This document shows positions 58,391 through 64,000 of a stretch of 64,000 bases of DNA, one piece after another. The first letter of the stretch is position 1; every line of letters begins with the position of its first letter. Source of the DNA: Bartonella senegalensis OS02 (lineage in GTDB: Bacteria; Pseudomonadota; Alphaproteobacteria; Rhizobiales; Rhizobiaceae); NCBI RefSeq assembly GCF_000312545.1, contig NZ_HE997542.1, forward strand, positions 208,739-272,738. Direction: 5' to 3'. The notes under the pieces are model-generated. The model was given only the letters and a program-made list of their open reading frames with translations, ran no database searches and was not told the origin of the DNA. Both the position numbers and the translations under genes were made by a program.

Positions 58391-61300
58391 TTCTTGCCCC
58401 CTGATTTAATTGAATGAATTTGTATACGATGAGATGAGCCATAGAACGATGTACACTCACGACTTGCATGACCATAGCAAGCATGGACAGTAGGATAAGT
58501 CTTAAATATTCTCCATGCCTCGTTCCAGGGACCACTGCCAGAAGGTATCTGGTAAAAAGTAGCCGGATTTTTGCCAAACTTTACACCAACAAAGTCATAT
58601 GCGTGGTTTTCCAAGCCGACAGTGGTTTGCTTGCCATCACTTAAATAATCGAGCGTATTTGCCATCGATTGAGCGTTATAAGCTGGACCAAAAAGATTGA
58701 TACTCGTATTGCCTGCTATACCGTGAATGCCACGCTGTTCAAAATCATGCATTCCGTTACCTACTGTCATACTACCACGGCTGTGCCCATCAATATGTAA
58801 TCCTGTATTGCCATAAAGATACATTGTATTCTGAAACTTCTTGGTCGAATTGGTCAATCCAAAGAAAAATTTACCTTCAAAAAACTTCTGAAAAACCCCT
58901 ATACCTGCCTCTACTTCCCAGTCTTTAGATTGGGGAAAATATGTAAAATAAAGATGATCATGATCGTTGTCAGCAAATTGGACAGCATAACGCGCGGCAT
59001 CATCGGATGAATTAAAAATGCCATTGTAAAACATATGAACCTTGCCATCAGAGCCTTTTTGTAAATGCTCCTCTTCCTCTGATTTTAAATAGCGATATAG
59101 AGGTATTTTTCTTCCATAGCTATCTTTTATATAGTTTCCATTTTTATCTGTTGCATAAATGACATTGCCATTTTCATCATGCGCAATCTCTCCGGTGGGA
59201 TGTTCTTTGACATTTGTGATTTGATGAATTTTATCCCTGTATCCCAATCCTTCATCGGATAAATCATTGATCATGTCTAAGCGATTATGCACGGCTGCCT
59301 CAAGCGGTGTGGCATCTATCGGAGCTACAGCCTGGTGGGCTGCTGCGGTGTTGCGGTTGATGGAAGCAATGATTTGTCCAGCATCTTGCCCCATTGCTCT
59401 CTGGTTGAAAGCGCCGGTTAGGATGATGGTGCCATCGCTGATGGCAGATTTGGTTTCCCCTTCTGCACTATCCTTGGCTTTGCCATGGTTTAAAACATTC
59501 TTGGTAATGTTTTTTACCGTGTCATTCCCAGAAAGACTAAAACCTTTGCTGCTGGCTTGCGCATGAGCGCTGTTGGTGATATCACTGGTGCTGATAGTTG
59601 CTGTGGTCAGTTTGTTTTTGTCTGCCGGTGCAGTGCTGGCAATAAGCCCCCCCGTGAGCGTGGTTGCTCCTGCAACAGTGATATCAAAGCCGCCATCACC
59701 GGTTTTAACACCTGATTGCTCCACAATACTGTGATAATCACTAGAGGATTTATCCTTTTGAAAAGAGGCGTTCATGGAACCTCCTCCACTGGTTGTTCCA
59801 ACACCAAAACCAACAGAAACAGAATTTTGCTTGCTGGAGCTTTTTCCCGTATCACTGAGGCTGGTAATAGTGAAATCGCCACCAACACCCATCTCTACAC
59901 CGTTTCCAGAAAACACTGCGCCTGCTAGGGTAGTGTTTTTCCCACTGTTGGTTTGAATAGTACCCGTGCCTATAATATGGCTGTTCTTGTGATGTACTTC
60001 CTCACTAGAACCTTCCCCTTGACTAAAGGCAGAACTGCCTGTTGCCCCTGCACCGCCTGTGCCATAACCGGTGCCAACACTCATGGAAGTATTTTCACTG
60101 TTGTTTTGTGTGCTTTGCGTATTTTGTGCACTTTCAAGATTGATGTCTTGTCCTGCACTCAAGGTAATATTCCCGCTCTGTTCATCATTGATCAGAGGGT
60201 TTGTGCCAGCGGTAATATCACTACCAACTCCATGGATATCTCCTTTGTGAGCGTTTATGTTGACAGCATGTCCTGCTTTTATTGTCGTCGTTATCGCATT
60301 GGAGCCTTGAGAAGAGGCTTCTACTTTCTCGCTCTTAAAGCCCACGCTCACACTGCCAGATGCACCAGTGATATCAGCAAGAGCATCCTTGGTGGAACCT
60401 CCCAACCTTCCTAATGTGCTGCTTAGTCCTTTGCTTAGGTTTCCCTTTTCCCCTGTGTTGCCACCCAACCAATCAACAAAATTCCTGCCTGTATTAAAGA
60501 GGTGATTGATTTTGAGGCCGGTTAGTATAGCGTTACCAACTTTACCGTTTCCATCTTTATTATTCATGCGGTCTGCTGAATCTTTTATGCCTTGTACTGT
60601 GCCAAGGGCACCAATATCAACAGTGGTCGTCACACCGGCAAAAAACTTTTCATGTTTTTCTTGTGTATTAGCGGTATCATGGCTTTCCGATAGTGTGATA
60701 TTGTTGCCCGCATCAATATTGACATCACGATCTGCCGAAACATTTGTTGCTTGTAAATTCACATCATTGCCGGCATTAATCTGCACATCATTGCCTGCGT
60801 GGAAATTGGACTGAACATTGGTTTTTTCCCATTGATCACCCGTATCTTTAGCGCCCGCAACCCCAACACCAATAGAGGCACCACTTTTGCTTTTTTCAAA
60901 CTGAAAGCCAAAGCCTGTGCGCTCTTCTTTTGTGCTTGTGCTATGACTATTCTGACCAGGTGAAGCGTTCACATCATGGGCTGCTGAAACATTAATATTT
61001 TCCTCTGCGCTAAAGTCAGAGCCCACAATATCCACATCTTCTTTTGTAGCGGTGATGGTAATATTTTTTCCATTGAGCGAAGAGCCTTGATGTTCAAAAC
61101 TTTCCTCATTTTCTGTCTTTCCCTCACTGCCATAGATTGAGACAAAGCCCTTGCCTGAGCCCACACCAAAACCCGTTTCATGGGTTTCTGAATAGCTCTT
61201 ATGATGGTCTGTTATGCCATTCATTGTCACACTTTCCCCGCTCACATGGATGTCTTGATCTGCAATCACATGAGAAGCCGTAATCGTGGCATCTTTTTTT

Positions 61301-64000
61301 GCTTGCAAATCAATATTGCCCGTCGCCCCAAGAACGGAGGAAACCGTTGTGGTATGGGATTGAGATGTATTGGAAGATTTATCATGCAAAAAACCACTTT
61401 CTGAAGATTGTTGTTGCTGATCGTACTTCTCTTGCGCACCTTTGATGAGAATATTTCCCCCAGAGTGAATAGAAATATCCGCTTGTTTCTGATCGGGTGT
61501 TTCCCCTATCTTGCCGGCTGTGAGCGTCGAAGCAACAATTTCCGTGTTGTTTGCCGATTCAAGGGCAACGCCTTTGCCTCCTGCTATCGTTGAACCTACC
61601 ACTTCTGTTGCATCAATCTTGTTATGCTCGGATTTGCTGCTGCTGAACATCCCACCCTCTTTATGGTAGGACATCTCATAATGTAAACTATTTTCCGCAT
61701 TGTTAATCAGAACATCGTGGCTGGCTTTCAGCCCCACCTTACCATCAGCCGTAACGGAACTGCCCGTGATGGTGAGATCATGCGCTTTGCCATCTTGCCC
61801 CGCAATAGCCGTAATATCGCCCCCAGCATTGATCGAAGAGCCAACAGCAACAGAGGCTTGCATATCCACTTTCGTGTTTTTATTCTGAAAATGATACTCC
61901 ATCTCATCGGATTTGCTCTCTATCGTGATCTCCCCTTGAGCACCAAGAGCAACATTGCCCTTTGCATCTATACTGGACGCAGAAACATGGATATCTTTTC
62001 CAGACATAACCGTGGTATCTTTGCCAGAACTTAAATGAGAGCCATTGTGTACAGCAACATGAGAGGTTTGATCCCTGCGATGACTATTGGCACTGTTGCG
62101 TGTAGCATCAATCGAAACATTGTCTTTTGCTTGTAGGAAAAGATTATCCTGTGCTTGAACTTCAGAGCCTAAAATATTCAGATCTTTTCCAGAAAGAAGT
62201 GTTGTGGAGCCCCCAGAATGAACTTCTGATTGTTGATGCATGGAGGCATTGCCCTGCGCATTATGATGCTTGGTTTTGGCAGCACCGATCGTCAAATTGC
62301 CCTGCTCTGTGGCCATAGCAAGATCACCCCCTGTGGTGATCTTTACCCCTGATGCCGTGATATCTTGCTTAGCAAGAACTGTCGCATTGCCCCCGGAAGA
62401 CAAGGCATTGGTGTTTAAAACAGTCTCCACACCATCAACCCTTGTGCGCCCTGCCTCCAAACGAATAGTGTTCTGTGCAAGCAAAACAGCATCATTTCCG
62501 GCGGCAAAATGCCCCCCTTTACCCAAAATATCATCACTGTGCACAGATAAATTATGAGTAGCGCTTATCCGCCCTGAATTCACCAGATCTTTGCTGGTCA
62601 TATTGACATCATCGCCCATCATCAAAGCCCCAGCAGAAACAAAGGAAGCTCTGTCTTTTTCAGGGATGTACAGCACCGGTGCATAAACATCCATGCCCTT
62701 ACCCTGTTGGCGTACATAAATCACTATCGGCGCTTCTAAGCTTGCCAATTGTTCTTCACTTAAAGGCTCACCAAAGAGGAGATTGTGGGCTTTGGCATAA
62801 TCTGCCCCTACATCCAGTAGGCTTTTGACTTGCTCGATCGAATCTTTTCCCGGAATAAACGACCCTTTACCCAAACCTTGGCCCACAAGATCACGCATTT
62901 GTTTTTCAATCAGTTGCTTTTCAAAATAAGCATCCCCTAAGAAAAAAATCTCTCGATCTGGCTGATAACCAATTCTGTTTAAATAATAGACTGAACCATA
63001 AAATTTGCCCACATCAAGGAAATCTGCTCTGGTTTCATAAATGAAATTCTGTTGAGGCAAAGTGCCCCCCACACCACCCGATTGGGGCTTTGGTAAAGGG
63101 AGCCCCTCAGAAGGTTCCCCTGCACCATTGAACTCCACTTTTGGTGTAAACAAAGCACCTGCCCCGGTCAAACCACTCAGTGCCTCCAGCGGATTACCTC
63201 CAGCCGCTTTGGCTTCAAAATGGGCTTCCCCCGTAATGGAACCTTTTGCAGCTGTATTGTTAACTGTCTTAACCACCAAATTTAAAGTGCCAGCCGCTTG
63301 CACAAGGCCAGAAACTGTATCAGTTACTTCTGAACTGATATGACGAATACTCCCATTGGCAATATCTAGATGACTATTGCGGCTGCCATCAGCGTTATAG
63401 GCATAACAGTAACTATCTGTATTTGCCTGACAACCAAGATAAGTGTTTTTATACGTGGTCGCCCCCAAATTGGTCAGCACATTCGCATGAATATCCGCAT
63501 TGCCCTCCGCTCTCATGATGCTGTAATGATTCTCAATGTCATCAGCGTTAATGATCAGATTACCGTGAGATTGAATTATCCCCTGAGCCGCTGGCTTATG
63601 CGAAAACCCTTGCGTGACAGTTTCCTCTGTCATGTGTGACCAGTTACTATTCCCGAACCATCCTCCCCACTTATCACCATTCCATTGATAGCGATGTACA
63701 GACAATTCCTTCTTTATAGACTTATGTTTCCAAGTAAAAGCCTTATAGACTGTTCCATCTTTCAATGTTGCCGTGCCATAGGTTCCTTCTTTACTATTCC
63801 AAAGTGGAATATCTAAGTAAAGTTCTACGTGCCCTTTACCTACTGATTTATCTTCTTGATATTCGTGCCCCTTTCCCCAAAGATTAGGATCCTCCTGATA
63901 TAACATCCCATCACTGAGCCGATCAGCCCCCTCTGGTTTTTGAAATAAAATATCCCTATATTCCGTTTTTTCCGTGATGACTGGTGCACTATCGGCTTGG
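58387..64000 (-). CDS. Filamentous haemagglutinin / CdiA-like exoprotein, 5'-truncated, with lipase-like tip
   Basis: A frame of about 1870 codons runs past the right edge, so the signal sequence and TPS domain lie outside. The visible part carries long haemagglutinin-type repeats (for example DGVETVLNTNALSSGGN, GNITLSAGQDINLESAQ, INAGNDVNLQATN), typical of two-partner secretion exoproteins. The tip has HLQKGSDGKVHM.., LHIDGHSRGSMTVGNGM with a GHSRG nucleophile elbow (58774-58788), LFGPAYNAQSMANTLDYLSDGKQT, NHAYDFVGVKFGKNPATF and VHACYGHASRECTSFYGSSH. This end matches a C-terminal module common among haemagglutinins and looks like a serine-hydrolase or lipase toxin. The transporter partner would be upstream. 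Confidence 0.85.
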   Translation of the reverse strand, partial: QADSAPVITEKTEYRDILFQKPEGADRLSDGMLYQEDPNLWGKGHEYQEDKSVGKGHVELYLDIPLWNSKEGTYGTATLKDGTVYKAFTWKHKSIKKELSVHRYQWNGDKWGGWFGNSNWSHMTEETVTQGFSHKPAAQGIIQSHGNLIINADDIENHYSIMRAEGNADIHANVLTNLGATTYKNTYLGCQANTDSYCYAYNADGSRNSHLDIANGSIRHISSEVTDTVSGLVQAAGTLNLVVKTVNNTAAKGSITGEAHFEAKAAGGNPLEALSGLTGAGALFTPKVEFNGAGEPSEGLPLPKPQSGGVGGTLPQQNFIYETRADFLDVGKFYGSVYYLNRIGYQPDREIFFLGDAYFEKQLIEKQMRDLVGQGLGKGSFIPGKDSIEQVKSLLDVGADYAKAHNLLFGEPLSEEQLASLEAPIVIYVRQQGKGMDVYAPVLYIPEKDRASFVSAGALMMGDDVNMTSKDLVNSGRISATHNLSVHSDDILGKGGHFAAGNDAVLLAQNTIRLEAGRTRVDGVETVLNTNALSSGGNATVLAKQDITASGVKITTGGDLAMATEQGNLTIGAAKTKHHNAQGNASMHQQSEVHSGGSTTLLSGKDLNILGSEVQAQDNLFLQAKDNVSIDATRNSANSHRRDQTSHVAVHNGSHLSSGKDTTVMSGKDIHVSASSIDAKGNVALGAQGEITIESKSDEMEYHFQNKNTKVDMQASVAVGSSINAGGDITAIAGQDGKAHDLTITGSSVTADGKVGLKASHDVLINNAENSLHYEMSYHKEGGMFSSSKSEHNKIDATEVVGSTIAGGKGVALESANNTEIVASTLTAGKIGETPDQKQADISIHSGGNILIKGAQEKYDQQQQSSESGFLHDKSSNTSQSHTTTVSSVLGATGNIDLQAKKDATITASHVIADQDIHVSGESVTMNGITDHHKSYSETHETGFGVGSGKGFVSIYGSEGKTENEESFEHQGSSLNGKNITITATKEDVDIVGSDFSAEENINVSAAHDVNASPGQNSHSTSTKEERTGFGFQFEKSKSGASIGVGVAGAKDTGDQWEKTNVQSNFHAGNDVQINAGNDVNLQATNVSADRDVNIDAGNNITLSESHDTANTQEKHEKFFAGVTTTVDIGALGTVQGIKDSADRMNNKDGNGKVGNAILTGLKINHLFNTGRNFVDWLGGNTGEKGNLSKGLSSTLGRLGGSTKDALADITGASGSVSVGFKSEKVEASSQGSNAITTTIKAGHAVNINAHKGDIHGVGSDITAGTNPLINDEQSGNITLSAGQDINLESAQNTQSTQNNSENTSMSVGTGYGTGGAGATGSSAFSQGEGSSEEVHHKNSHIIGTGTIQTNSGKNTTLAGAVFSGNGVEMGVGGDFTITSLSDTGKSSSKQNSVSVGFGVGTTSGGGSMNASFQKDKSSSDYHSIVEQSGVKTGDGGFDITVAGATTLTGGLIASTAPADKNKLTTATISTSDITNSAHAQASSKGFSLSGNDTVKNITKNVLNHGKAKDSAEGETKSAISDGTIILTGAFNQRAMGQDAGQIIASINRNTAAAHQAVAPIDATPLEAAVHNRLDMINDLSDEGLGYRDKIHQITNVKEHPTGEIAHDENGNVIYATDKNGNYIKDSYGRKIPLYRYLKSEEEEHLQKGSDGKVHMFYNGIFNSSDDAARYAVQFADNDHDHLYFTYFPQSKDWEVEAGIGVFQKFFEGKFFFGLTNSTKKFQNTMYLYGNTGLHIDGHSRGSMTVGNGMHDFEQRGIHGIAGNTSINLFGPAYNAQSMANTLDYLSDGKQTTVGLENHAYDFVGVKFGKNPATFYQIPSGSGPWNEAWRIFKTYPTVHACYGHASRECTSFYGSSHRIQIHSIKSGGKK

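Noticed and set aside
59267..63639. Many plus-strand open frames antisense to the haemagglutinin
   Set aside because: They are mirror frames of a long repetitive gene and carry no domain pattern of their own.

Overview
The window looks like a chromosomal segment of an AT-rich, host-adapted alphaproteobacterium of the order Hyphomicrobiales, most probably a Bartonella. I infer this from Rhizobiales-type proteins (LexA, L33, DUF3126, DUF6163, the aidB-like dehydrogenase, the HxH-less PyrC), low GC, long non-coding AT-rich gaps, several decaying genes, and a phage-plus-filamentous-haemagglutinin island after a tRNA gene. No database was searched.

Positions 1-52700 are mostly core genome. From the left: the end of a 3-hydroxyisobutyryl-CoA hydrolase gene and a small membrane protein; a minus-strand run dac-tmk-holB-metG-tatD-MBL hydrolase (cell wall, nucleotide, replication and tRNA charging functions); an rlpA gene cut by an amber codon; tRNA-Lys; a frameshifted lexA; rimO, ttcA, rpsD, murI, a TrmJ-type methyltransferase; sfsA-map-radC; an alpha/beta hydrolase and DUF192 pair; a double cold-shock protein; a complete five-gene branched-chain amino-acid ABC transporter (22294-27160); gatCA, ruvX, an AidB-like flavoprotein; pyrB-pyrC-plsY-dprA; topA and a frameshifted rnr; rpmG, a nuclease, a UDG-like protein, an Lrp regulator, cobT, dusA, glpD, a DsbA-like protein, accBC and tRNA-Thr.

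From about 52700 to the right edge the content becomes accessory. It holds an XRE regulator, a relB-yafQ toxin-antitoxin pair whose toxin is broken, a phage lysis cassette (small membrane protein, overlapping spanin pair, endolysin), and a tail-fibre gene. The intact tail-fibre C-terminus resembles the variable proteins of diversity-generating retroelements, while its N-terminal coiled coil is wrecked by frameshifts. Beyond it lie two paralogous six-cysteine lipoproteins and the 3' part of a very large filamentous haemagglutinin (CdiA/FhaB type) running off the window. The haemagglutinin tip carries a GHSRG serine-hydrolase elbow. The lipoproteins directly downstream look like a duplicated immunity module, so this end of the window is the best candidate for a lesser-known contact-dependent competition system.

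A second theme is decay. lexA and rnr each lack one A in a poly-A tract and so are out of frame. rlpA and yafQ each contain a single in-frame TAG. These are either pseudogenes, sequencing errors, or genes rescued by slippage or readthrough. Two small open frames in the left intergenic region, one with an excellent Shine-Dalgarno sequence, are possible unannotated peptides.
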